A DNA stretch of 64,000 bases from Microbotryum silenes-acaulis. Lineage: Eukaryota > Basidiomycota > Microbotryomycetes > Microbotryales > Microbotryaceae. Position 1 is the first letter of the stretch, and each line of letters opens with the position of its first letter. Shown here one piece after another: positions 11,505-22,918 of this stretch. The translations under genes and the position numbers were made by a program. The stretch covers positions 868,001-932,000 of the forward strand of contig QPFY01000008.1 in NCBI GenBank assembly GCA_003665825.1, read 5' to 3'. The notes under the pieces are model-generated. The model was not told where the DNA came from. It made no database searches and saw only the letters and a list, made by a program, of their open reading frames with translations.

Positions 11505-14484
11505 CCCGTGAATCCCGAGAACTTGCCTTGCTCAGAGGTGTAGTGCAGGCCAAGATGTGCGGTTCCGCGTAAGTACCGAAAGATGGTCTTGATGGCGGTC
11601 CAGTGTTCGGGTGTGGGACTGGCAGAGAAGCGTGCGAGGTATCCAACGGCGTAGGAGATGTCTGGGCGAGTACCAGTGGCGGCGTAGAGGAGGCACCCAA
11701 TGGCCTGCATGTAGCGTGTCTGAGCAATCTTTGACGGTTCCGCGAGCGAATGCTCGAGCTGGCGGTTTGGGGCCATGGGCGTGGAGGCGGGGCTGCTGTC
11801 TGACATGCCAAATCTGCGGAGGATACTTGTGATGTACGCCTCCTGTGACAGGATGATGGACTTGTCGGCCTGTCGTTTGATCTGGATCCCCAAGATGTAT
11901 TGGGCTGGGCCAAGTCGCTTGATGCCGTTGAGGATGCGCTCGATCTCGTCCTCCGAAGGGCTGACCATCAGCAAGTCATCGACGTAGAGGGCGATGTAGT
12001 GGTAGTGGTCGCCGTCGCGTCGTACGTATACACAGTGATCCTTGGCTGTGGCGCGGTAGTTGAGGCTCTTCAGCGTCAAGTCAATGTGCTCATTCCAGAC
12101 TCGGCCGGCCTGCTTCAGGCCGTAGATGGATCGATGGAGTTTGAGGACTTTACCGGGCATGTTGACACCTTGTGGAACGCGCATGTAGAGGTCTTCTTTC
12201 AGCTCGCTGTGGAGGTACGCCTTGTCAACGTCGGCCTGATGGACGTGGAGGTTCTTGGCGGCGGCCAGGGCGATGAGAGCTCGGATGGAGGTGAACTTGG
12301 CAACAGGAGCGAAGGTTTCGTCGTAATCAATCCTTGGACGCTGGGAGAATCCCTGCGCAACGAGCCAACCTTGTGCGAAGTGATCTTGCCAAGTTGATCG
12401 CGTTTGGTGCGGAAGATGAACCTGGATCCGAGAACTTTTGCGCCCGGGGGCAGTGAGGAGGAGTCAACCGGGGTGAAGCATTTGTACTCGGTGGCAAGGG
12501 AGTGGAACTCGTCGGCTGCTGCTTGCCTCCAGATCTCCTCTTTACCTGACTTGACCACCTGCGACCAATTCTGGGGGTCCTCGGTTGGCCCTTCGAGTTC
12601 GACGACCGGTGAACTTGCAGCTGAGGCGGCGAACGCAGCGGCGCGAGTGGGGCAAGACTGGAAGTTAATCGGATCGGCCGAGTCGTCGGTCACGTCCGAT
12701 GCAGGAGGTGACGGAGAGAACTGAGCCCTGGACATGTCGGACGGGGTGTCGAAACCGTTGTCGGACATGTCGATCGTCGTGTCGTCGCTTTCGTTGGTCT
12801 CAAGCGCGGCGAATCAGTTCTTGTGCACGACGGGCGGGGTGGTCGGACGTGGCGTAGCTCGCAAGGCGTGTGCAGCGTCGACAAAGGTCCAATCGCCAGT
12901 GGTGGACGTTGTGTGAGGCTTCGGTGGGCCGGTTGGGGCATTTCGAGCGGGGAAGACTTTCTCATCGAATTTGACGTCGCGGCTCAGGAAGAACGAGGTC
13001 GTGACGGGGTCGTACAACGTCCAGGCCTTGGACTTGTTGTCGAAGCCGACAAAGATGAATGGTTTGGCCTTGGGGTCGAGTTTTGCCCGCTTGTGCTGAG
13101 GGGTGGTGTGCCAGGCGCGGCAGCTGAATGCCCTCAGGTTTGCCATGCTGGGAGGTTTGCCATACCAGATAGCGTCCGGGATCTTGTGGTCGATGGCGCT
13201 GTGCGGGCTGAGGTTCTTGGTGTCAACAACGTACCGGAGGGCCTCTCGCCAGAGTGTCGTGGGCAGTCCCGAGTGCTGGAGCAGGGCGATCGTCCCCTCG
13301 ACGATCGTGCGGTTCGTCCTTTCGGCTCGGCCGTTCTGCTCCGGGGTGTACGGGATTGTGAGCTGCCTGGTAATGCCGTGGTGAGAGCAGTACTCAATGA
13401 AGGCTTTGGACGTGTATTCGCCGCCATTGTCCGTTCGTAACGTGCGGAGCTTGAGGCCCGTTGAGCGTTCGATCATGGTGTGCCAACGCTGGAAGGTGTA
13501 GAAGACTTGACTCTTGTTTCTCAGCGCACTGACCCACGTCTTTCGGGAGAAATCGTCGATGAAGGTGACAACATATCGTTCCCCGTCGGTGGCTGGTTCG
13601 GGCAGAGTGAGGACATCGGAGTGGACCAGTTCGAGTGGTTGCGAAGCGCGAGAGTCCGATGTTGGGAAAGGTGTCCTGGTTGCCTTTGCCGCTTTGCAGG
13701 TGTCGCAGGAAAAGGCCTTGCACTCGGCTGCCGAGTACGTCCATGTTTGACCTTGGAGTTGACCCGACGAGACTGCCCTTCGCAGGTTGGGGAGGGACAG
13801 GTGGCCGAATCGTTGGTGCAGAGTCAGGAGAGGGATGGCGGCTGCTGCGACCGGGGATACCTTGCTGCGGATTGGGGTGGCGTCCAGTGTCGACAATTGG
13901 TTCGCAATGAGGGATGCGACGCCTATGAGGTGACCTTGTGACCGGAGCTCAATGGTCTTGCCAAAGTGGGTGTAAACGCGCTCGCGTCGCAGCTGCATGA
14001 CCGAGATCAGGTTGGCCGGAAGGTCGGGAACGTAGTAGACGTTGCAGAGCTTGATCGTTCGTTGTTTCGACGTTCGTATTGTGATCGTGCCGGTTCCTTG
14101 TGCCATGAGTGATCCGCCAGCGCCATCAACAGCGACGTGCGACCGTGTGTTCCAGACGTCGAAGAGAGACGCGTCCTTGACCATGTGGTGGGAGGCGCCC
14201 GAGTCGAGTACAAGAGTGTCGTTGGGAAGGTGGAGTTCACGGTTCGGTTGTAGACGACCTAGGAGTGCGACGCGTTCACGCTGGGCTGAACTGTCACGCT
14301 CACAGTTGGGTCCAGGTGCGACGTGTCAAGTTGCGTCATGGTGCGGTAACGGCCGGTCGCATGGGCGAGGGCGGTTGCAACAGTGTGGTATAGAGCGATG
14401 ATGATGACGAAGACGATCATGATGGTCGCAAGTGACGATGGTGGTGGTGGCATCGTGGAGCAGCTTTAGCTCGGGCTCATAACC
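11505..14484 (-). pseudogene. Copia retrotransposon internal region (protease, integrase, RT), degenerate
   Basis: In minus-strand order the region has a protease active-site segment LVLDSGASHHM (about 14200). The gag-pre-integrase follows with LHQRFGHLSLPNLRRA and a CDTCKAAKATRTPF zinc element. The integrase core shows HSDVLTLPE, FIDDFSRKTWV, LRTDNGGEYTS and EQNGRAERTNR. The reverse transcriptase has GLKQAGRVWNEHID, YIALYVDDLLMVSPS and a YLARFSASPTPEHWTAIKTIFRYL tail. Damage: gag is absent, with only about 280 bp between LTR and protease. There is an in-frame TGA at 12814-12816. A frameshift near 12370 moves GKITSHK out of the phase of the downstream RT. The sequence diverges after KFSGFT, so RNase H and the 3' LTR are missing. 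It cannot be autonomous. Confidence 0.88.
14469..14484 (-). other. Copia primer-binding site, half-tRNA type
   Basis: Directly after the LTR end the minus strand reads GGTTATGAGCCCGAGC. The first 12 bases are the complement of the anticodon arm of initiator tRNA-Met (GGGCTCATAACC). This is the arrangement known for Drosophila copia, where a 5' half of initiator tRNA-Met primes minus-strand DNA. Confidence 0.75.
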
Positions 14485-14712
14485 TGTTAAGTCGTATGTC
14501 TCGAGAGGGGACTGGATCGGCAACCAGTAAGTACACGAGACACAGTACGAGTTGTAGGAAGTATATTGGAGCGTTAGGGGGAAGACTAAAGAGGCTCGCG
14601 GTTCGAGTGCGCGAAATATCTCTAAGTCCAAAAGGGGTCCAAGCGGCGCGCGGCTGGCCAGACTGGGCGCGGGTTGGAGATCGACCTAAGCAAGAGTGTA
14701 TGGAATTCAACA
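14485..14712 (-). repeat. Copia 5' LTR
   Basis: This is a 228-bp LTR on the minus strand, running from TGTTGAATTCC to TTAACA. Its borders are defined by the primer-binding site on one side and by comparison with the solo LTR at 40983-41211 on the other. The two copies share nearly all their sequence, with a few substitutions and short indels. No matching 3' LTR remains near 11.5 kb. Confidence 0.85.
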
Positions 14713-15254
14713 GAGGACTCGTAGTTCGACAAGTCGACGTTCCGAGCGAGACACGGCTGAGAACCTTATTTAAGTCGTGCATTCTTTTATGTAGATGTAG
14801 ATTCGGCATCTGCATCACCGATTACCTCTTGAAGTTTGCCGACCTACTAAGGGTGGGGGTGGACCCGCAGCTTCAGTGGCTGCACTGCAGGCGTCGATTG
14901 GCCGTCATTGCAGTGGAAGCATATGATCCTAGTCAACAGCAGCACGCATGAGCTGACAGAGCACGCTCCGATCCATGAAGTATATCGGTTTGCTCGACTT
15001 TCCGACTCTAGCACTGCTATAGAAGATTACTAGGGCTCGGGGGGGCGCTCCGCGCCCACCTCCCTGCGTAAATGAAGGTCGTCGCGAGCTCCGCCCGCAC
15101 CTCCCGGACCGTGGGGGGGGGGAGGGGGAAAGATCCGCGCGCGCGCGCGCGGCTGAGAACTTTATTTAGTTGCACATTATTTTATGTAGATGTAGATTGC
15201 TGTGGTCTACTACTACTCGCGCCAAAGCACTGACCGGGGAGATACTATAAGTAG
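14713..15254. repeat. Repeat-derived spacer
   Basis: No gene. A segment at about 14716-14808 (tag-TTCGACAAGTCGACGTTCCG, then GAACCTTATTTAAGTCG and TTTTATGTAGATGTAGATT) reappears in part at about 15152-15202 in the same orientation and at about 32770-32825 inverted. Its first part also recurs at 33153-33185. G-runs (15112-15121) and a CG dinucleotide run (15137-15151) lie between them. These are remnants of an old dispersed repeat into which the Copia element inserted. Confidence 0.55.
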
Positions 15255-16532
15255 TCATGAAGCTAAGCAAGGACCTCCACGGTCACCGCTCCAGATGTAA
15301 CTACCCAAGACGAATACAAGAATAGCTTGTCCCAGCGTCCAGCTCAGAAAGAAATAACGGTACGCGTCGGCACGTCGAAGACTGTGCAGCTCGACCATCA
15401 AGGTGGAAACAGTGCTGAGACTGCCACAAAATCCATCTTCGAGCCCCTGCAGGGCGCTACAAGTGATAGAGGAGCTTGTTCCACCCCTTCGCTGAAGTAT
15501 GGAGACGAGTGCGAACACGAGATCACTTAGGGCGTTCGCCGACAGAGTGCCGAGAGGAAGATCCGGGGATTGCGCATTTAGATGTCTTCCCAATTCGAAG
15601 CGCAGCAAGGTGCCCGGGGGCCCGAGCACAATTGCATACGTGGCGCGGTGACGCCATTGGCGAGGGCCGAGTACAAGAAGCAGAATGGCGCCGATGTAAG
15701 ACCCTACGCCTAGGACGACGGCGAAGTAATGCCGCCGCATGAGCTTTTGTTGAGCACGTTCGGATCGCCGTGTGAGCTGGAGTTGCGGCAAAGCTTGGGC
15801 AATGTGGTGACCGACGACCAGTGACATGAAAGACGCAGAGAGGGTGATAACGGTGTTGGCGAAACCCGATAGAAACTAGAATAAAAGCCATATACGAGAA
15901 GCGGCGGGGCGTGGGGGCAGGCGAGTCGGTCAGATGAACGCCCGGGTCCCAACAAGATTTGGCAGAATGGAGAACTCACGCCATGAAATCGCCCTGACGA
16001 CGGGTTGTTTAGATTAGAAAATTCGGCAAAGACGTAGAACATCCATGAAGAGAACGTCGTCAACGAACCGCAAAATCCAGCCCCCACAGCACTGAACCAG
16101 GGCATGTAACTGAAGGGAGCCGAAGAAGCTGTGGTCAGGTCATGCGTCCGCGGTTTTGGGTGTGTGCCAACGAGAAAAGAGTCGATCTACTCACACATGC
16201 TCTACTTCCGACTTCCGACTGACGGCTACTCCCATGACCAGACAGCCCGCCATCTGCGCCCATATCAGAGGGAAGACTTGGCTCTGGGCCGCTCGGCCGA
16301 TCCAGAGGAGGCCTAGCCGCGCCAGCACGCCCCAGATCGTCGCAAAGACAAGCAGCGCGTAGGTGGCGAGCCTGAACATGACGACATGGTACACCTTCGA
16401 TTCCACCTCAACGACCGTTTCGAACTCGAGAGGAGTTGCTATTCGCCGCTCGGCCGACGCTACCGATCTCGACTCGGGAGAAGTGCCCGGGCCGTCGCTG
16501 CTTTGATCCAAGAAACGATGCTGCTGAACCAT
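15255..16532 (-). CDS. FEX1: Fluoride export channel (FEX/CrcB family)
   Basis: This is a two-domain eukaryotic CrcB-type channel that lets fluoride leave the cell across the plasma membrane. Exon 1 (16532 to about 16188) carries a polar N-terminus, then GVLARLGLLWIGRAA and VFPLIWAQMAGCLVMGV. Exon 2 joins at ...EHV/YMPWF and has AVGAGFCGSLTTFSSWMF. Exon 3 begins FLSGFANTVITLSASF, followed by PGTLLRFELGRHLN, GTLSANALSDLVFAL, GLEDGFCGSLSTVSTLMVEL and a last helix FLSWTLGQAILVFVLG. Both introns have GTGAG donors and restore the frame. The conserved pore asparagine is Gln in domain 1 (WAQMAG), while domain 2 keeps Asn (SANALS). In yeast Fex1 the two domains are known to be functionally unequal. 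It looks intact. Confidence 0.88.
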
Positions 16533-17439
16533 CAGAGCGGATGGAGTGGAGGGATTGCGAGTAAGCTTGCTCCGTCAGTCTCTCGATCAGACCGTTTCAC
16601 GGTCTGTCCCGAACTATGCGCGTGGGCAGCTGCTACGGCCCAAGTGCCGGACGTGTGTAACCATATGTTGAAGGAGCGAAGAACTGCAGCGGGCGAGCTC
16701 AACCGAGTCTTCGGCCTGATCAGGAATCCGAATAGTATGCGAATCTATCCGAATCCATCCGAATGGCTACTTATAGCAGGCAGCGCGCTGCCAGTCATCG
16801 CACGTGACCGGGAGTTTCAAAAAACTAACACACCGCGAGGCGGCGACTCGGGCGAGTCCCGGAAACTTAGTCCAGGCTGTATTGCCATCAGATACCTACC
16901 ACCTTTCACTGCTACACCAGTTTTAACTATTCGTCCTTCTCTCACCTTGGTCAACCAGGCAAGCCCTGATGTCGAACCCAAAACTTGTTGAACTACCAAC
17001 TTGTGCCAAGTCCGGCCTGGGGCAAACGATCATCGAATCGGAACTTGAGTCAATCCGGCGGCGTCACGGGTGCCAGGTTTAGACACGATAGTCGCATGTC
17101 CAGCTCCCAGGCAGCACCCGAGCCTTTCAAGTGGGCCCAGGTTCTGGCATCCTCTCCTTGTACAACCATTGCCAAGCGGTCACAAGCGTTCATTGCCTTC
17201 AGATTGCGGCGAATTTTCCCAGAAGACTGAGCTCAATGTGGCGGCCGTAAGCCTCGAGAAGCCACCGTCTGTCCGTTCGTTCAGACCAGTCTCATCAATT
17301 TCCTTTTGTGATCGAATCTTATCATCTGGATGAAGATGTCATTATAGCTAGTCGCTGGAAGTGAGCTACCTATCCAGGTGCTCGCAAGTAGCCTCGGGGC
17401 AAAGTCTCGCTCCGTTCCAAACCTCAATCTGTACCCAGT
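16533..17439. other. No gene recognised
   Basis: About 900 bp lies between the fluoride channel start and the Helitron remnant. It contains the FEX promoter and probably the far 3' part of the old Helitron. A small direct repeat, CGAATCTATCCGAATCC, sits near 16740. Open frames here do not resemble proteins. Confidence 0.35.
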
Positions 17440-19414
17440 AACGCACGCGGGTGAAAGGGGCAGCCAAACGTACTGTGAGTCTCGTAGAGTTCAGGATAGT
17501 GCGAAGGATCGGGTATCTCAGCCGAGATCATCTTGTCGATCGCGTCCTTCGACAAAGGATGATCGTCCGGCGCGAGGGTGATGAGAATCTGGGCATGCGG
17601 CAGGCCCCGCTTCTGATGCTCGATGACGTGTATAGCCGTCAGAACGACGCCGAAACAGCCTGCAAGTTGCTTGCTGCCAAAAACGTCGTCATAGAGTCAG
17701 TTCAACTTGGCCTCAAACACTCGTGCAATGAGATCCGGAGGGTTCCATGCTTTGTCGCTCGGCCCCAGTGCAGCCTTGATGTCCGGCCATTCGGGGTTGC
17801 AAGTCACCGTGATGAACAGTGCAGGCTTTCCATATTTGACGAAAGCCATCGCATCTTGGTAATGCTGCGTGACCTCGCGCGGTCTATTCTTGAACGTCGA
17901 GCCCAAAATCACCGAACGTCCAATTTGATACGGGGCCAGGCCATTGGCAACAGCGTCGATGATGCCTAGGGCCGTGTTGAGGCGCAGGTTTTCTTGATGC
18001 AATCGGATGTAATTGAGCCGATCAGTATCGACTTGGGAGTATCCGTAGATCTTCAAATCGAGGAAGCGAGCTGGGGACTAGGCGGGAAACGTGAGACTCG
18101 GTTTGATCCACCTCGACCCTCTTCCTCGACATTCGTCCTTAGTTGTTCAAACATCATATGACAGTCTGTGCTTGCGTCTCAACGGAATGGGACATTCCAG
18201 AAAGAGCCGAAGACGCTTACGTTCACCGTCACCATTCTCTTCGTCGGCTTCCTCGTCGTCTTCATTCTCATTGTCGCGATCTTCGTCCTCCTATTCGTTT
18301 TCATCATCCAGACCGAGACCGGCAGGAACCTCGCGTAATTGGACACCATTGTCGATCTGCTGTGGTTTTCTGGCGATCGGCGGCCCAGCTTGATTGAACC
18401 CGTAAAGAGTAAGGATGTTGTGGAAGCCATCTTCTCCTGCGGTGAATAGTAGTGTATAACGGAGAGGCATCGGGGACGGACAGAGCGAGCTGCAGTGAGG
18501 ACTTGGTCCTGGGGCCGACCGTCTGGACGTCGATAATCGTGAACCTGAAAGGGACAAACCTTGCCGTCCACGGTCTCCCGTGTTGGTGTCGGAATCGCAT
18601 AAGCATCGCCATTTCCGTGCTTGACGTAGGAAGGTTGTGGGTGCTTGCGGGTGCTTGTGGGTGCGTCAGTCTAGGCAGGTCCCATCCCAATCTGCGCGAG
18701 CTTTGGCCGATGCGAACTCCCTCATAAGCGATTGCCGGTATGCCACATGGACTGAGCTTGGTCAAAGTAGATCTTTGTTTGCGAATGTTTGCGCCGTCGG
18801 GTCCAAGTCGATTGCCGGTGGCCTCGGCCGGGTGACGGGTCCATGAGGTGGGCAAGGGCTGGCTTTGATTGATGGCAGGGATCAGGGCACCGAGTCGATG
18901 GTAAAAGCGACCGAACACGCGAACACGAGGGTCTGGTCAAAGTGAGCAGCGAGCGAAGTGAACAGTAGCGCGCTGTTGTACGATCGAGCGTGCTCGCGTA
19001 TTCCCGGAAAGCTTTAGTTTCTGTGTGCGTGGGGATATTGTCGCACAGCTCAGCATGTGGGTTTGCTGTCGAAAAATATGGTTGGACGGAGCAACTGACC
19101 GCTATCCGAGCCTTCAAGTACTAGCTGTCGATACTCGGGATTGGGCAGAGGAGGGAGAGGTAGCTGCACCACTGCTGCACCTTGCCCTGCGAGCAGCACG
19201 TGCTTGAAAGTGTCCGGTCGACTTCGTCCTTTCGCACTCCCAGTATAGAGCCTTGCAGTGGATGCACACGGCCGTCCGGGGCCCGAGGTAGTCGCGGATG
19301 AAAACGTGGGCCTTGAGTGGTCTGAGGGCGATTCTGGCCCCGCGGGGTCTCCGTTGGCAGCCGCTGGCCTTGACCCGCAGCGCGGCAGGAGGAGCTAGGA
19401 GAAGGTGCACGCTG
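17440..19414 (-). pseudogene. Helitron A: Rep/endonuclease remnant
   Basis: The minus strand encodes a broken Helitron Rep protein. The Helitron-like N domain is visible as YSQVDTDRLNYIRLHQENLR, HYQDAMAFVKYGKPALFITVTC, PEWPDIKAALGP and PDLIARVFEAKL (18056-17697). A frame break follows, then YDDVFGSKQLAGCF, HVIEHQKRGLPHAQILITLAPDD and SAEIPDPSHYPELYE (about 17700-17460). The catalytic HUH motif, normally GLPHAH, reads GLPHAQ. Upstream pieces (FGRFYHRLGALIPA, THNLPTSSTEMAML) are scattered over several frames between 18.2 and 19.0 kb. This is the 3' half of Helitron A. Its 5' parts continue beyond two insertions at 20041-20704 and 24341-24612. Confidence 0.85.
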
Positions 19415-20040
19415 GTCAAGGGTTCTCATAGGATCAGATCACCGGAGGATCGGATCAGATCCGATTTTTTTTTTTCCCAATCCGCGTTGATCTATCCTTT
19501 CTTGATCCTATCCAGAAGAATCAATTTGATCTGAGACATTTAACTGCCTTATATGGCAACAGATGACTACATCTCACTAGTTGTCGCTATCGGTGTTGAG
19601 CGCATCATTTTCACTACTACCACCACTATTGTGCCCATCATAACTATCTTCCTCATCCTTGTCGGAACCATTATCATCATCATCATCCGAAATGATCACC
19701 TCACTGATTCGCCTTTTTTTATGAGCTCCGATTGCGCGCGTTGCCCTCGCCGGTGTAGGTGGGTTTCGCATGACATCTATAAAATGCGAACATAATTTTA
19801 TAGTCAGTTTAGACTTGTGTAACAAAGGTCATGTCGGATAGTGATACATACCCTGTAGCGCGCTCTTGTGAACGGCAGGTATCAGTTAAAGGGCTATCTA
19901 CCAAGTAACGACGCTACATCGCCTCCCGCGCCCCTTTTTTTTTTTTTTTTTTTTTTTTCTTTCTCCGAGGCATGATCTATACTATCTTGATCCTGCCCAG
20001 CTAGGATCAGGATCGATCTGATCCTATGAGAACCCTTGAC
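19415..20040. mobile_element. 626-bp terminal-inverted-repeat element inserted in Helitron A
   Basis: The ends are perfect 26-bp inverted repeats. The left end starts GTCAAGGGTTCTCATAGGAT and the right end is its exact reverse complement, finishing in ...CTTGAC. GCTG flanks both ends (19411-19414 and 20041-20044), a possible 4-bp target duplication. Subterminal GATCAGATC/GATCTGATC words are repeated. A long T-run (about 19937-19959) and a 40-residue acidic reading frame (SDDDDDNGSDKDEEDSYDG, minus) lie inside. No transposase is present, so it is non-autonomous. The superfamily is not determined. Helitron A homology resumes on the right-hand side. Confidence 0.75.
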
Positions 20041-20704
20041 GCTGGTGCACGTGATGGTGGGGCCTAGTGGGGCGAGGTGGGGCGTGGGAGGCCGTGGGAC
20101 TGGCGTGGGGATTGGTTTCAGCGTGGGGACTGCGTTGGGTCGGCCATCGCGCTCACCTGCGCTAACCACGCTGTCCGCTCTGCACAGCACCTGCACAGCA
20201 GTGCACAGCTGAACGGCGGACGCGTATACGTGTCGTAATACCAGGTTCGATTGAGTTATTGTCATTACGCGCCGGGGGGTGGGCTGATTTGTTGATCGGA
20301 GCGGGACGAAGAGGAGCGGGTGAGTCGAGCAGCAGAGCGCCCAGCAGCAGGCGCTCGAGCAGGCCAGAGCAGGCCCATGGCTGCCCAAGGTCTCCAATGA
20401 TAGCATATGGAAGCCCATGGTACATTGGTACGGCGCTACCGTTTCGCCCAAGACTTAGCGACGGTGCGATGGCCCACCCTTGCGACCTCGCGACCGGAGC
20501 CCGGGAGCATAGTGCCGAGGGTTTCGCCTTAAATGAGTATCACCAAAATTTGATGAGAGTGGGGAGGAGGCGGAAAGGGTTAAAGGGAGACGCATCTACA
20601 GCCCCTCGAGCCTCATGTTGTTGGAGAGCCCCTGAAAACCGGTGTCAAGATGTCAGCGGTAGGTCACGTGATTGGCGGCGCCGGCGCGTCAACGACGGGG
20701 GAAC
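20041..20704 (-). mobile_element. Helitron A, middle segment
   Basis: This is colinear with the young Helitron copy at about 26505-27010. Shared landmarks are GGGTCGGCCATCGCGCT, a CCACGCTGTCCG / CTGCACAG stretch, TTGATCGGAGCGGGA, GAGTGTTACC/GAGTATCACC, and TCACGTGATTG followed by GCGTCAACGAC. Homology stops near 20704 and resumes at 24341, which brackets a separate insertion. Confidence 0.75.
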
Positions 20705-22338
20705 CATGCTGGCCGGTTGCCAAATGTTGAATTTCATTCTGTCACAAGCGTTCGAACACTTCAACCTTGGGCCGCCAAGCCCGCCCATTTCTCGCCTCGG
20801 CGCCTTCGCAGCCAAGCCGCCCCCTTGTCTCGCCTCGGCGCCTTTTGCCTTCGCAGCCAAGCCGCCCCCTGTTCGCCGCTTCCACGCCAGCCTGCTCAAC
20901 TCACGCTCGCGCGCCGCCGCCACCACGCTGGGACTTAGTCAATCTGCCACCTCCAGCCTTGCTTAGCCGCTGCCTCCGCCTAGCTACCGCCAGCTTGCCG
21001 CCACCGTCCTCATGTTCCATCGGCCATCCAGCGCATCGCCCATGCATGACGCCCGTCGTTCGCAACCTGGATCTTGTCGCTACGGACTGCCCCGCTTCCC
21101 AACGCTGGACCTTGTAGAGTAGTTTCCCACCGCGTCTGTCGTTCAACACGACACCTCTTAGAGCCTCGATGGCTCGCTTGGAGTTCGGTCTTAGAGCTTC
21201 GCATTGTGCCCGCCCAGTTTGCCTTAGATCCTCTGTGCGCCCCTTTGCTAGAACCTCACCCGACTCGCGCGCTCCCGCGCCCTTCTTCCTCTTCTCTACC
21301 GCTTCCCAACATTAGCCAGACTGCTAATCTTCGGTAGAGAACAGATCGTCCAGCCGCACCGCGCCCGTCTCGTCAAACCGCGCCTGTGCCGCCTCACGAC
21401 TTCTCCCCCTGGCCCGTCCGTCGCAACCGTAGCCACGTCGACGCTCCACCGGTAGCCCCAGCGGTCGCTACTCCCAAGTCCGAAACCTCTTCGGCATCCA
21501 CTCAACACCAAAGGCGACCAACGGGCGCGCCGAGCGAGTCGAAAGGCGAGTGCGGTGTGAGTCACTCCCTCAGGCTCTTGCTAGAACCAACTGTTCTCGC
21601 TCGCAACATCACCTGTTGCTCGCTCGAAACTTCAGAATTTTTTGCTTTCCACACCTTTCCGCGCCAACAAACCTCTTTCTCCCCGCATTCTCGTTCCAAC
21701 TCGAGCAGGTGTCCCACTCGCGGCGATCTCCATACCCAGTGTCGGACATCAATCTCGGAGACGGCGAGACCGTCGCCCCACCCCCCGGTGGTGCTGGTGG
21801 TGCTGGCCGAGCTGGCCGAGCTGTGGGGGCTGGCGGTCCTGTTGGTGCTGGTACTGGCGGTCCTGGTGCCAGTGCTAGTGCTCTTGGTGCCGCTGATGCG
21901 GGTGCGAATGCGTCTGGTGGTGGAGCGGGCCCGCAGGACCTAGTACTAGCCTCTTCCTGTCGCGAACTCTACATGAGTTTCCAGGCGGGAGCATCGGACT
22001 CCCACAAGAATTCTTTCAGTTCCTACAACGTCACCACGTCCCACACCCGTGCCAGTTAATTTCGGCCTACACGGACTCGCCGGTCACCGTCTCGTCGGAG
22101 TTGTTTGACATCGCGTCCAACGCGGCGACCAGAAGCGATACCATTGAGTCTGTTCACACCTGGAGCCAGCATCAAGTCTCGGCATCGTTTGCGGATTGAC
22201 GTTCTTGGACCACCCACCCATTCGTCCCAGCCACGAATTCAACTCGGATGTCTTCACTCGTTCCTCGTCTGGAGCCTTGTATCACAAATTTTCCAATCGC
22301 CAGTGAGTTTATTCGCAATTCGCGCACCTTTGATACGG

Positions 22339-22445
22339 CCATGTTCGGCTTTACTTCCATCACACAGCCATGTTCGGCTCTACTTCTATCGTACGGTCAC
22401 GTTCGGCTTTTACTTCGTATAGCCATGTTCGGCTGTACTTCTTAT
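22339..22445 (+). repeat. Minisatellite cluster 1 (25-bp family)
   Basis: About four diverged units of the family TATGGCCATGTTCGGCTTTA plus five bases, spaced 25-29 bp apart. It precedes the main array by about 480 bp. Confidence 0.85.
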
Positions 22446-22918
22446 GTCACGAATGGAAGTTCGCCACTCCGAGTTCGGCCTCTCAGCACCATCGTCATCC
22501 GCGTGACTTCGGCCTTCCCGCGCCTCGGACCTCCTCTCCCCGCTTCGGCACCTGCACTGCTCTCTTCTCCCCCGACTACACACTCACAACCCTCTCGCCC
22601 CCGACTCTTACGTGATCCTCAACCAAGCTCTATTACGTGATCCCCAGCCTCAACACTATTACGTGATCCTCGTGCCTCGCCTCCTCAAGCTCGCCACCTC
22701 GTCCCCGACTCCTCTGGTCTAGTTCCCCATCTCCGTAGCTTACTTCTCTCCTTCCTTTCTGCAACTCGAATCTCATCAAAGGTCACATCCTTGCACTCGT
22801 CCCTCGTCCTCGCCTCTTGTGAGAAGTCCCTAGAACATCTCTCAACTCGTCACTCGCCCTTGTCCTCGTCTCGAGCCCCTACGTCCGGCTCACCTCTCCT
22901 ATCTTTGTCCTTCGTGAT

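Noticed and set aside
14259..14453. Short frame between the Copia LTR and protease considered as gag
   Set aside because: It is only 64 residues, mostly hydrophobic, with no zinc knuckle. In the protease phase a stop lies just upstream. Gag appears deleted.
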